NCBI GenBank assembly: GCA_035461385.1
Contig: DATHVI010000042.1
Span: 21,892 to 85,891, forward strand
Length of the DNA: 64,000 nt
Direction: 5' to 3'
Source of the DNA: DATHVI01 sp035461385
GTDB lineage: Bacteria; Actinomycetota; Thermoleophilia; Solirubrobacterales; 70-9
Made by a program: the position numbers and the translations under genes. The notes under the pieces are model-generated. The model made no database searches. It saw nothing but the letters and a program-made list of their open reading frames with translations, and was not told the DNA's origin. Each line of letters opens with the position of its first letter. Position 1 is the first letter of the stretch. This document shows, in pieces, positions 1-7,855 of the stretch.

Positions 1-275
1 ACACCCCGGGCCTCGAGCGGTCGCTGCCCGGGTTTCGTCGCCTGCTTCGGCCGCTGCTGCGTGACCCCGCGCAGGGCGCCGACACCGCGGTCTGGCTGCT
101 CGCGACCAGCGCGGCCCACGGTCGGCCGGGGGCGTTCTGGCACGACCGGCGCCCGCGCCCCGAGCACCGCCTGCCGTGGACGCGCGAATCGGAGACCGAG
201 CGTCGGCGGCTCTGGGCCGAGCTCGCGCGCCGCAGCGGGTCAATCGACGAACGAGACAACCACGAAGGAGAGTGA
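1..275 (+). CDS. Short-chain dehydrogenase/reductase, C-terminal part (5' truncated by window edge)
   Basis: An open frame enters from the left edge (codons in phase with base 3) and stops at the TGA at 273-275, giving about 90 residues. It reads TPGLERSLPGFRRLL, then DPAQGADTAVWLLA, a GRPGAFWHDR block and a charged tail ending in LWAEL. This is the C-terminal signature of DHRS12-like SDR oxidoreductases, where these blocks follow the substrate loop. The nucleotide-binding domain and catalytic Tyr/Lys lie outside the window. The stop is 3 bases before the next start, and the Shine-Dalgarno of the next gene lies inside the end of this frame, so the two are probably co-transcribed. Substrate unknown; in this context a lipid or aldehyde is plausible. 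Confidence 0.75.
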   Translation, partial: TPGLERSLPGFRRLLRPLLRDPAQGADTAVWLLATSAAHGRPGAFWHDRRPRPEHRLPWTRESETERRRLWAELARRSGSIDERDNHEGE

Positions 276-278
276 AAA

Positions 279-710
279 ATGCCCCACTACACCGGCACAG
301 TGACCACCAGGCGCCCGATCGACGAGGTATTCGACTACCTCGCCGACTTCTCGAGCGTCGCCGAATGGGACCCGAGCATCCCGCGTGCCCGCCGCCTCGA
401 CTCCGGCGGCGTCGAGAAGGGCTCGCGGTTCGAGGTCATCTTCAGAGTCCTCGCTCGCGAGCAGAGGCTCGTCTACCGGGTCCTCGAGATCGACCGGCCA
501 CGGTACGTGCGGCTCCGCGCCGAGACCGACGGGGTGACATCGACGGACACGATCGAGCTCGAGTCGATTCCAGGCGGCGGAACCAGGATCACCTACGACG
601 CCGACCTCGGGCTCGCTGGGGCGCTGCGGCTCGCAGAGCTGCCGATGCGGCTCTTCTTCCGGTGGATCGGCGACCGCGGCCGGCGCGGGCTCGAGGAGGC
701 GCTGGCATGA
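279..710 (+). CDS. SRPBCC (START/Bet v1-like) family protein
   Basis: A 143-residue protein of the polyketide cyclase/dehydrase-like SRPBCC superfamily. It opens with the usual first strand and helix (TTRRPIDEVFDYLADFSSVAEWDPSI), followed by alternating strands and a C-terminal helix from about residue 118. These small domains bind hydrophobic ligands in a closed cavity; no catalytic residue can be assigned from sequence. The start is supported by AAGGAGAG just upstream. The gene overlaps the following FAD oxidase by ATGA, so translation is coupled. Its position among an SDR, an FAD oxidase and DUF1365 suggests lipid binding or carriage in the same pathway, which is inference. Confidence 0.85.
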   Translation: MPHYTGTVTTRRPIDEVFDYLADFSSVAEWDPSIPRARRLDSGGVEKGSRFEVIFRVLAREQRLVYRVLEIDRPRYVRLRAETDGVTSTDTIELESIPGGGTRITYDADLGLAGALRLAELPMRLFFRWIGDRGRRGLEEALA

Positions 711-2005
711 GCCGGACGCGGATCGCCGTCGTCGGGGCAGGCGTCTCGGGGCTCGTCGCCGCGCGGGAGCTCCACCTCGCCGGTCACGACGTCGCCGTCT
801 TCGAGGCGGGCCCGTACGCCGGCGGCCACACCAACACGGTCACGGTGGAGGCCGATGCCGGGGCCTGGGAGGTCGACACCGGCTTCATCGTCCTCAACGA
901 CCGCAACTATCCCAACTTCGAGCGCCTGCTCGGAGAGCTGGGGGTCGCCACCCAGCCGGCCGGGATGAGCTTCTCGGTCTCTGACGGCGATGGCGGGTTC
1001 GAGTGGGCGAGCCGGCCCCGCGGGGTCTTCGCCCGCGGCGCCAACGTGCTCGACCCGCGCTTTCATCGGATGCTCCTCGACCTCGTCAGGTTCTTCCGCG
1101 ACGCGCGCGGTCTCGTCGGCACGAACGGCGACGGGCCGACGCTGCGCGCGTTCTGCGAGCAGCAGGGCTACTCGGAGTACTTCGTCGAGCGGCTGATCGT
1201 GCCGCAGGTTTCGGCGGTCTGGTCGGCGGATCCCGAGCGGCTGTGGTCGTTTCCCGCCAGCTTCATGGCGGAGTTCTTCTCCAACCACGGCGCGTTGCAG
1301 CTTTCCGGCCGGCCGCGCTGGCGCTCGGTGACCGGCGGCGCGCGGCGCTACGTCGAGGCGCTGATCGATCCGTTCCGGTCCCGGATCGCCCTCGACACGC
1401 CGGTCAGCGCGATCCGCCGGGTCCCGGGCGGCGTCGAGATCTCGCACCCCCGCGGCGCCGAGCTCTTCGACGAGGTGGTGCTGGCCACCCATTCGGATCA
1501 AGCGCTCGAGCTGCTCGCCGATCCGACGGCGGCGGAGCGCGAAGTGCTCGGGGCGATCGAGTATCAGCCGAACGAGGCGGTGCTGCACACCGACGAGCGA
1601 CTGCTCCCGCGACGGCGCGGCGCCTGGGCGAGCTGGAACTTCCACCTCACCCCCGAGCCCGCCGGCCGCACCACGGTCACCTATCACATGAACCGCCTCC
1701 AGTCGCTGATCGCGGATCGGCAGTTCCTGGTCACGCTCAACCGCAGCGACGCGATCGACCCCGAGAAGGTGATCCGGCGGATCGACTACGCGCACCCGGT
1801 CTATACCCCGGACGCCGTCGCGGCGCAGGGGCGCTGGGCGGAGATCAGCGGGCGCGACCGGATCCACTACTGCGGGGCCTACTGGCGGTGGGGATTCCAC
1901 GAGGACGGCGTCTGGAGCGCACTGCGCGTCTGCGAGCGGCTCGACGCGCTCGAGCGGGGACGCCGGGTCCTGGCCGCGCCCTCGACCCAACCGCTCGCCG
2001 CATGA
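707..2005 (+). CDS. FAD/NAD(P)-dependent amine-oxidase-like oxidoreductase
   Basis: A 432-residue flavoprotein. The N-terminus has the FAD dinucleotide fold VVGAGVSG (about residues 8-15), the ribose-binding acidic residue near E33, and the family hallmark GGHTNTV. A second block, YSEYFVERLIVPQVSAVWS, is typical of the NAD(P)/FAD proteins found beside DUF1365 and cyclopropane-fatty-acid synthase-like genes in many proteobacteria. The start at 707 is chosen because the flavin fold begins there and it forms an ATGA overlap with the upstream stop; an upstream in-frame extension lacks family similarity. It overlaps the next gene (ATGA at 2002). In related clusters such proteins desaturate or oxidise membrane fatty acyl chains, including in furan fatty acid synthesis. 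The exact substrate here is unknown and no methylase lies in view. Confidence 0.88.
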   Translation: MSRTRIAVVGAGVSGLVAARELHLAGHDVAVFEAGPYAGGHTNTVTVEADAGAWEVDTGFIVLNDRNYPNFERLLGELGVATQPAGMSFSVSDGDGGFEWASRPRGVFARGANVLDPRFHRMLLDLVRFFRDARGLVGTNGDGPTLRAFCEQQGYSEYFVERLIVPQVSAVWSADPERLWSFPASFMAEFFSNHGALQLSGRPRWRSVTGGARRYVEALIDPFRSRIALDTPVSAIRRVPGGVEISHPRGAELFDEVVLATHSDQALELLADPTAAEREVLGAIEYQPNEAVLHTDERLLPRRRGAWASWNFHLTPEPAGRTTVTYHMNRLQSLIADRQFLVTLNRSDAIDPEKVIRRIDYAHPVYTPDAVAAQGRWAEISGRDRIHYCGAYWRWGFHEDGVWSALRVCERLDALERGRRVLAAPSTQPLAA

Positions 2006-2832
2006 CCGGGTCGGCGATCTACGCGGGGCGCCTGCGGCACGAGCGCCTGCGACCGGTCGAGCACTCGTTCTCGTACCGAGTGTGGCTGGTGCTCGCCGAC
2101 CTCGAGGAGCTGCCGGAGGCGTTCGACCGCCACCCGATGTGGTCGGCTCGGCGCCCGGCGCCGATCAGGCTCAGGCGCGCCGACTACCTCGGCGATCCCG
2201 CCCAGCCGCTCTCGGAGGCGGCTCGCGACCTCGTCGCCGCGCGAACCGGCTCACGGCCGGAAGGGCCGGTGAAACTCCTGACGATGGCGAGGAGCCTCGG
2301 CGCCGGCTACAACCCGGTCAGCTTCTACTACCTCTACGGCCGCGGCGGCGAAGCCGTCGAGGCGATGATCGCCGAGGTCACGAACACGCCCTGGGGCGAG
2401 CGCCACCATTACGTGAGCGGGCGACGGGCGCCGGGCGAGGCGCTCGGTGCGCGGATGGCGAAGCGGATGCACGTCTCCCCGTTCATGTCGATGGACCAGA
2501 CCTACGAGTGGACCTCCACCGAGCCCGGGGACCGGCTCGCGGTCCGGATCGCCAACCGCGAGCGGGGAGAGCTCGTGTTCGCTGCCTCGCTCGTGCTCAA
2601 CCGCCGCGAGCTGACGCCGGCGGCGATGACGACCGTGCCGCTGGCGCACCCGCCGCAGGTCCTCGCTGGGCTCGGCCGGATCTACGGCAACGCGGTCCGG
2701 CTGCGGCTCAAGGGAGCGCCGGTTCACGCCCATCCCGGGCGCGGAGGCGAGCCGATGCCGGCCGGCTCGCCGGCGCCGAGCCCGCGCCGGCGCCAGCCCG
2801 GGGCCGGCGCGACGAGCGCCGCGGCACGATGA
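2002..2832 (+). CDS. DUF1365 family protein
   Basis: A 276-residue DUF1365 protein. It begins with the family opening IYAGRLRHERLRPVEHSF and has the characteristic internal block LGAGYNPVSFYYLY near residues 95-110, followed by AEVTNTPWGERHHYV. No biochemical function is firmly known. The family travels with the preceding FAD oxidoreductase and with fatty-acid-modifying genes in many bacteria, often in light or singlet-oxygen stress regulons. Start and stop overlap both neighbours (ATGA junctions at 2002 and 2829), so it is translationally coupled in the middle of the cluster. The C-terminal 30 residues are proline/arginine rich and probably disordered. Confidence 0.9.
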   Translation: MTGSAIYAGRLRHERLRPVEHSFSYRVWLVLADLEELPEAFDRHPMWSARRPAPIRLRRADYLGDPAQPLSEAARDLVAARTGSRPEGPVKLLTMARSLGAGYNPVSFYYLYGRGGEAVEAMIAEVTNTPWGERHHYVSGRRAPGEALGARMAKRMHVSPFMSMDQTYEWTSTEPGDRLAVRIANRERGELVFAASLVLNRRELTPAAMTTVPLAHPPQVLAGLGRIYGNAVRLRLKGAPVHAHPGRGGEPMPAGSPAPSPRRRQPGAGATSAAAR

Positions 2833-3806
2833 CGGGCCGGCGTCTCGGCTTCGCGGTCAAGGTCCTCGGCGCCGGCGGGCTCGCGTCGCACGACACCCGG
2901 CGCTGGCAATCGAGCCCCCACCTGAGGGTCTCGCTCGAGCGCCTGGGGGCGATCCTCGACTACCTCGATCGCAACCAGATCCGGATGTACCGGCTGGCGA
3001 GCGCCCTCGCCCCCTACGCGAGTCATCCGCAGCTGCCGCGCTTCCACAACCAGGTCGCCGAGTGCGCCGCGGAGCTCGCCGCCGTCGGCGCGCGAGCCCG
3101 CCGCACCGGAGTCCGTCTGGGGACGCACCCGGGCCAGTACACGGTGCTCAACTCCGAGCGGCCCGAGGTCCGCGCCGCCGCGATCGCCGAGCTCGAGGTG
3201 CAGGCCGCGGTCCTCGACGCGATGGGCCTGTCTGCGGAGGCGGTCGTCGTCGTCCACGCCGGCGGCGGCGCGGGTGGCCTCGCCGCGGCGAGTGATCGCT
3301 TCGTCGCCGGCTTCGAGGCGCTCGGCGAGCGCGCCCGGGCCCGGCTCGTGATCGAGAACGACGACCGGACGTTCGGCCTCGCCGACGTGCTCGAGCTCTC
3401 GGCCCGTACCGGCGCCCCCGTGGTCTGGGACGTGCTCCATCACCATTGCCACGACCCCGAGGGCATCCCCGACCGGGAGGCGCTCGCCGCGGCGCTCGCG
3501 ACCTGGCCCGGCGGGACCGTCCCGAAGGTCCACTACTCCTCCCCGCGGCTCGACATCGGCGAGCGCCGGCGCCGAGTCGGCCGCCGGGTGGAGCGCCGGC
3601 CCGCGCTGCCCGCGCTCCGGGCCCACGCCGACCTCGTCGACCCGCTCGCGTTCAAGTCGTTCCTGCGCGAGAGCGCCGACGCCGGCGAGTTCGACGTCAT
3701 GCTCGAGGCGAAGGGAAAGGATCTCGCGCTGCTCCACCTGCGCGAGCAGCTCACCGCGCGCGGCCTTCGCTCCGAGGCGGGCCGGATCGAGGTCCCGCGA
3801 GGGTGA
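2829..3806 (+). CDS. uvsE: UV-damage endonuclease UvsE (UVDE)
   Basis: A 325-residue TIM-barrel endonuclease that nicks DNA 5' of cyclobutane dimers and 6-4 photoproducts, starting alternative excision repair. The UVDE motifs are present in order: LGFAVKVLG at the N-terminus, GTHPGQYTVLNS, VVVHAGG, VIENDDRTF, WDVLHHHCH and PKVHYSSPR. These carry the His, Glu and Asp metal ligands of the family. The start overlaps the DUF1365 stop (ATGA), so it is the last gene of the coupled run. A GC-rich inverted repeat follows at once. Its presence in an operon with lipid-oxidation genes and next to a heliorhodopsin gene argues for a shared light or UV response. Confidence 0.95.
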   Translation: MTGRRLGFAVKVLGAGGLASHDTRRWQSSPHLRVSLERLGAILDYLDRNQIRMYRLASALAPYASHPQLPRFHNQVAECAAELAAVGARARRTGVRLGTHPGQYTVLNSERPEVRAAAIAELEVQAAVLDAMGLSAEAVVVVHAGGGAGGLAAASDRFVAGFEALGERARARLVIENDDRTFGLADVLELSARTGAPVVWDVLHHHCHDPEGIPDREALAAALATWPGGTVPKVHYSSPRLDIGERRRRVGRRVERRPALPALRAHADLVDPLAFKSFLRESADAGEFDVMLEAKGKDLALLHLREQLTARGLRSEAGRIEVPRG

Positions 3807-3810
3807 GCCG

Positions 3811-3831
3811 GGCGGCGGCGCCACCGCCGCC
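3811..3831. terminator. Bidirectional GC hairpin between uvsE and the heliorhodopsin gene
   Basis: A perfect 8-bp inverted repeat, GGCGGCGG with a 5-base loop then CCGCCGCC, lies between two convergent stop codons. There is no T tract, as is common for actinobacterial terminators. The position between convergent genes supports a shared terminator. Confidence 0.6.
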
Positions 3832-3842
3832 CCCCGCGCGCC

Positions 3843-4613
3843 TCAGCCCGCGAGCGCGCCGGCGTAGACCTGCCAGGCGAGCGCGCTCTTCGCGACCAGG
3901 CTGAGCAGGATGTAGACACGCTCGACGAAGAACGGGTCGCGCCACCGCCCCCGGCGCCGGTACTGCAGCGCCATGTTGACGGCGAACGAGTTGAAGAGCA
4001 CGAACAGGGAGACGAAGATCGCGAACACGAACGTCGGCACGTCGCCGTCGGTCGCGACCTCGGAGCGAATCAGCTGGTAGCCGATCGCGATCCACGGCAC
4101 CGCCCCGATCACGCAGCCGTAGGCGAACGGCAGCCAGTCGACCGGGCGGCCGGGAGAGTTCGCCCGCTCCATCAGCAGGCCGAAGAGGATCATCGCCGCG
4201 TTCGCTCCGAAGATCGCGATCAGGGCCGTGATCTCCTCGATCCCGGTCAGCATCGCGATCAGCACCACCATCAGCGACGCGCTCAGCGAGTACTCCCACC
4301 AGCGGGCCGGGTTCACGCCCCGGGCGACATTGGTCGCGTACCAGTCCGAGATCCGCGGCGCCGCCATCAGCAGGTGGTCGGCGGCGGCGAGGAGCAGGAA
4401 CGCGGCGACCGCGGGCGCGAACGCGAGCTCGAACACGGTCTCGACGTCGGAGCGGAGGCCGCTTCCCGGCGCACCGGTCATGTACGAGGACGTGACCGGG
4501 AGCGAGGCGTCGCTCGCGATCGCAAGCAGGACCCCGGCCTGGGCGGCGTGAAGCAGCCCGACGACGACGTTCCAGCGGCGCAGACGCGCCTCGGGTGTCG
4601 CGACCGCGGACAC
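3843..4613 (-). CDS. Heliorhodopsin
   Basis: A 256-residue, seven-helix retinal protein. It matches the heliorhodopsin family strongly: RWWEYSLSASLM in helix 3 with counter-ion E107, GANAAMILFGLLME, LPFAYGCVIGAVPWI, LFNSFAVN, and the retinal-lysine helix ILLSLVAKSALAW with K242. Histidines at about 22 and 80 match the cavity histidines of the founding member. Heliorhodopsins sit inverted in the membrane and are not ion pumps; sensory or enzyme-regulating roles are proposed. The GTG start at 4613 gives the family length and has a TAACGT box 8 bases upstream, suggesting a leaderless mRNA. No Shine-Dalgarno is visible. The gene is convergent with uvsE. No retinal-synthesis gene is in the window. 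Confidence 0.97.
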   Translation of the reverse strand: MSAVATPEARLRRWNVVVGLLHAAQAGVLLAIASDASLPVTSSYMTGAPGSGLRSDVETVFELAFAPAVAAFLLLAAADHLLMAAPRISDWYATNVARGVNPARWWEYSLSASLMVVLIAMLTGIEEITALIAIFGANAAMILFGLLMERANSPGRPVDWLPFAYGCVIGAVPWIAIGYQLIRSEVATDGDVPTFVFAIFVSLFVLFNSFAVNMALQYRRRGRWRDPFFVERVYILLSLVAKSALAWQVYAGALAG

Positions 4614-4621
4614 CGCCGTGA

Positions 4622-4627
4622 ACGTTA
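4622..4627 (-). promoter_or_regulatory. Putative -10 box for heliorhodopsin, leaderless arrangement
   Basis: TAACGT on the minus strand ends 8 bases before the GTG start at 4613. This matches the TANNNT-to-start spacing seen at several other genes in the window. No -35 box is obvious. Confidence 0.45.
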
Positions 4628-4694
4628 GGGGCCACCGCGGGCGGATCGAGCGCGCCGCTCCGCCGGCCGCCGGGCGTGGTTCAATCCCGCTCGC

Positions 4695-5954
4695 GTGGCG
4701 GATCTCGGCGTCATCGCCGGCGTAGTCCTCGTCTATTCCCTGTTCGCGCGACCGCTCGAGCGGACGATCGTCACCGCACCGATGGTCTTCGTCGCCGCCG
4801 GGATCGTCGCCGGCCCCAAGGTCTTCGACGTCGTCGCGTTCGACATCACGAGCGGCGTCGGGCTGATCGTCGCCGAGCTCGCGCTGGTGATCGTGCTGTT
4901 CTCCGACGCGTCGCGAATCGACCTCAGGTCGATCCGCGGCAACGCCGGCCTGCCGGCACGCCTGCTTGGAATCGGGATGCCCCTGACGATCGGCGCCGGG
5001 GTCATCGCCGCCGCGCTGCTGGTCACCGACCTCGACTTCTGGGAGGGCGCCGTGCTCGCGGCGATCCTGACGCCAACCGACGCCGCGCTCGGCAAGGCGG
5101 TGATCACCAGCGACCGCGTCCCGACCCGCGTCCGCCAGGCGCTCAACGTCGAGAGCGGGCTCAACGACGGCCTCGCGGTCCCGATCCTGTTCCTGTTCCT
5201 CGCGCTCGCGGTCGAGCAGACGACCGAGGCGCGCGACTGGGTCGGGTTCGCCGCCGAGCAGATCGGAATCGGCGCCGCCGCCGGGCTCGTGATCGGAGGC
5301 GTCGGCGGCTGGGCGATCGGCCGCGCCGTGCGGCGGCGCACGATCACGCCGACGTTCGAGCAGCTCGCGATCATCGCGCTCGCGGTCGTCCTCTGGGCGG
5401 TCGCGGGCGAGCTCGGCGGGAGCGGCTTCATCGCCGCCTTCGTCGGCGGGATGGTCGCCGGGCGGATCACCCCGGCGACCGGCGAGCACATCCTCGACTT
5501 CACCGAGGAGGAGGGCGAGCTGCTCAACCTTGCCGTCTTCTTCATCTTCGGGGTCGCGGCGATCGACTTCCTGCAAGCGGCGACCTGGGAGATCGCCCTC
5601 TTTGCCGTCCTCAGCCTGACCGCGCTGCGGATGGTCCCCGTCGCGCTCGCGCTCGCCGGGACCGGCCTCAGCGCGAGCTCGATCGCGTTCATCGGCTGGT
5701 TCGGCCCCCGGGGCCTGGCGTCGATCATCCTCGGCCTCGTCGTCCTCGCCGAGGAACCGGAGCTCCCAGCGATCGACTTCGTGCTCGCGGCGATGACGTT
5801 GACCGTGCTCGCGAGCGTCCTCGCCCACGGCGCGACCGCGCGACCGCTGGTTCGCGCCTACGCTCGGCACACCGCCGAGCTCCACGTCCGGGCGCCCGAG
5901 AAGCATCCGCATCCCGAGCTTCCGACACGGGGCAGGGTCGTTGAGCGGCTCTAG
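4695..5954 (+). CDS. CPA1-type cation/proton antiporter (NhaP-like)
   Basis: A 419-residue, roughly 12-helix membrane antiporter exchanging Na+ or K+ for protons. Family landmarks are GIVAGP near residue 38, ILTPTDAALGKAVI, the ion-binding SGLNDGLAVP in the middle helix, and FGVAAIDFL and WFGPRGLASI in the C-terminal half. The GTG start is chosen because the first helix follows immediately; the spacing from the divergent heliorhodopsin start is 81 bases, so both promoters must share that interval. The C-terminal tail is short and soluble, with no TrkA-C domain. Ion specificity cannot be read from sequence. Confidence 0.9.
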   Translation: MADLGVIAGVVLVYSLFARPLERTIVTAPMVFVAAGIVAGPKVFDVVAFDITSGVGLIVAELALVIVLFSDASRIDLRSIRGNAGLPARLLGIGMPLTIGAGVIAAALLVTDLDFWEGAVLAAILTPTDAALGKAVITSDRVPTRVRQALNVESGLNDGLAVPILFLFLALAVEQTTEARDWVGFAAEQIGIGAAAGLVIGGVGGWAIGRAVRRRTITPTFEQLAIIALAVVLWAVAGELGGSGFIAAFVGGMVAGRITPATGEHILDFTEEEGELLNLAVFFIFGVAAIDFLQAATWEIALFAVLSLTALRMVPVALALAGTGLSASSIAFIGWFGPRGLASIILGLVVLAEEPELPAIDFVLAAMTLTVLASVLAHGATARPLVRAYARHTAELHVRAPEKHPHPELPTRGRVVERL

Positions 5955-6014
5955 CGGCGGCGTGGCCCGCCCGCAGGGGGCGGCGCCTGCGAGAATCGGA
6001 ATCGGTCACGCCTG

Positions 6015-6617
6015 ATGGAGCCCCCGGCCCCCCGAACCGTCCCGATACCCACGGATGCCCCGATCTGGGATCGGTTCTTCACCGTCGCGCCGCTGGTCAT
6101 CGTCGGGACCAAGGAAGGCGACGGGCACGACCTCGCCCCGAAACACATGGCGATGCCGCTCGGCTGGGAGAACTACTTCTGCTTCGCCTGCAGCCCCGAC
6201 CACGCCACCCAGGGGAACGCCGAGCGGACCGGCGAGTTCACGGTCAGCTTCCCGCGCCCCGGCGGAATCGTCGAGGCGAGCCTCGCCGCCGCGCCGCGCG
6301 CCGGCGACCGATCGAAGCCGAGCCTCGCGGCGATCGCGACCTTTCCCGCGACCGCGGTCGACGGCGTCCTCGTGCGGGAAGCCTACCTCTGGCTCGAGTG
6401 CGAGCTCGAGCGGGTCGTCGACGGCTTCGGCCGCAACTCGCTGATCGTCGGCAGGGTCCGCGCGGCGTCCGTCGACGAGCGCGCCTTACGCCGCGCCGAC
6501 GGCGACGACGCGGACGTCATTCGCGCCGAGCCGCTGCTCGCGTACATCAGCCCGGGGCGCTTCGCTCAGGTCTCCGAGAGCCTCTCGTTCCCGTTCCACG
6601 TCAACTTCAAGATCTGA
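6015..6617 (+). CDS. Flavin reductase-like FMN-binding protein
   Basis: A 200-residue protein of the flavin reductase/flavoprotein oxygenase fold (split-barrel FMN binding). Visible blocks are the strand APLVIVGTKEGDGHDLAPKH, then YFCFACSPDHATQGNAERTGEFTVSF, and LWLECELERVVDGFGRNSLIVGRV, which match the family core. It ends with SFPFHVNFKI. Such proteins either reduce flavin for a partner oxygenase or are stand-alone flavoenzymes; no partner monooxygenase is adjacent. The downstream peptidase starts 3 bases after the stop, so the two probably form an operon. The start codon lacks a clear Shine-Dalgarno. Confidence 0.8.
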   Translation: MEPPAPRTVPIPTDAPIWDRFFTVAPLVIVGTKEGDGHDLAPKHMAMPLGWENYFCFACSPDHATQGNAERTGEFTVSFPRPGGIVEASLAAAPRAGDRSKPSLAAIATFPATAVDGVLVREAYLWLECELERVVDGFGRNSLIVGRVRAASVDERALRRADGDDADVIRAEPLLAYISPGRFAQVSESLSFPFHVNFKI

Positions 6618-6619
6618 AG

Positions 6620-7843
6620 TTGAGCGGGCCCGAGCGCGCCACCGGCCGCAGCGAGCACCCCGCCGCAGGCGCCGCCGGCAACCGCCTGCTCGAGTGGCTG
6701 CGCGGGCACCAGGACGAGATGACCGACCTCCTCGCGCGCCTCGCCCGCGCCGAGTCGCCGACGCTCGAGCCGCAGGCGCAGCGCGAGGCGGCCTCGATCC
6801 TCGAGGCCGAGCTGCGCGGCCTCGGCCTCGCCGTCGAACGGATCCCCGGGAACGGGACCGGCGACCACCTGCTCGCCGCTCCGGCCGCACCGGAGCCGGA
6901 CGGCGGCGCCGGCGTCCCGGCCCAGCTCCTGGTCGGGCACCTCGACACGGTCTGGCCGCTGGGGACGATCGACGAGATGCCGGTTCGCCTTCGTGACGGG
7001 ATGCTCTTCGGGCCGGGGGTGTTCGACATGAAGGGCGGGCTCGTCCAGATGCTGTTCGCCCTCAGGGCGCTCGGCGAGCTCGGGATCGACCCCGCGGCTC
7101 GCCCGCTCGTGTTCGTCAACACCGACGAGGAGATCGGAAGCCCGCACTCCCGCGCCCACCTCGAGCCGCTCGCGCGAGGCGCGATCCGGGCGTTCGTGCT
7201 CGAGCCCGCGCTCGGCGCGGCCGGGAAGCTGAAGACCGCGCGCAAGGGGGTCGGCAGATTCAGGCTCCGGCTTCGGGGCCAGGCGAGCCACGCGGGGCTC
7301 GACCCCGAGGCCGGTGTGAGCGCGATCCTCGAGGCCTCGCACCAGATCCAGCGCCTGTTCGAGCTCAACGACCGCGAGCGGGGGACGACGGTCAACGTCG
7401 GCACGATCGACGGCGGGCTGAGGCCGAACGTCGTCGCGCCCGAGGTCGTGGCCGAGGTCGAGGCCCGGGTGGTGAGCGCGGAGGACGCCGACCGCGTCGA
7501 GGGGCAGATCCGGTCGCTGGAGCCGGTCGCCGAGGGGATCTCGCTCGAGGTCGAGGGCGGGTTCGGGCGCCCGCCGCTCGAGCGGACGCCGCGCAACCGC
7601 GAGCTCTGGGAGCTCGCCCTCGGGGCGGCGGCGGAGCTCGGGACCGAGCTCGAGGAGGCGTTGGCCGGCGGGGCCTCCGACGGGAACCTCCTCAGCGCGC
7701 ACACCGCCACCCTCGACGGCCTCGGGGCGGTCGGCGAGGGGGCGCACGCCCGCGACGAGCACGTGATTGTCGACCGGATGCCCGAGCGGGCGGCGCTCCT
7801 CGCGATGCTGCTGGCATCCCCGCCACGGCGGACGACCGACTGA
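6620..7843 (+). CDS. M20 family metallopeptidase (glutamate carboxypeptidase-like)
   Basis: A 407-residue zinc exopeptidase of the ArgE/DapE/CPG2 group. The metal-ligand motifs appear in order: VGHLDTVWPLG, FGPGVFDMKGG, and NTDEEIGSPHS with the catalytic-base glutamate pair, with a dimerisation domain (GQASHAGLDPEAG) between about residues 215 and 330. Near the C-terminus AHTATLDGLGAVGEGAHA supplies the last ligand histidine region. The TTG start at 6620, 3 bases after the upstream stop, keeps the N-terminal helix seen in CPG2-like enzymes; ATG at 6719 is an alternative. Substrate may be an N-acyl or gamma-glutamyl amino acid. The DUF1611 gene follows after 12 bases. Confidence 0.88.
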   Translation: MSGPERATGRSEHPAAGAAGNRLLEWLRGHQDEMTDLLARLARAESPTLEPQAQREAASILEAELRGLGLAVERIPGNGTGDHLLAAPAAPEPDGGAGVPAQLLVGHLDTVWPLGTIDEMPVRLRDGMLFGPGVFDMKGGLVQMLFALRALGELGIDPAARPLVFVNTDEEIGSPHSRAHLEPLARGAIRAFVLEPALGAAGKLKTARKGVGRFRLRLRGQASHAGLDPEAGVSAILEASHQIQRLFELNDRERGTTVNVGTIDGGLRPNVVAPEVVAEVEARVVSAEDADRVEGQIRSLEPVAEGISLEVEGGFGRPPLERTPRNRELWELALGAAAELGTELEEALAGGASDGNLLSAHTATLDGLGAVGEGAHARDEHVIVDRMPERAALLAMLLASPPRRTTD

Positions 7844-7855
7844 GGGGAGGCAGCC

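Noticed and set aside
593..1990. 465-codon open frame antisense to the FAD oxidase, and many similar long antisense frames
   Set aside because: Composition is typical of GC-rich shadow frames (Arg/Pro/Asp/Gly rich, no domain), while the plus-strand frame has clear flavoprotein motifs.
4614..5912. Upstream extension of the heliorhodopsin frame to 689 codons
   Set aside because: The extension is antisense to the antiporter and is low-complexity acidic/basic sequence. Family length and the leaderless box fix the start at 4613.
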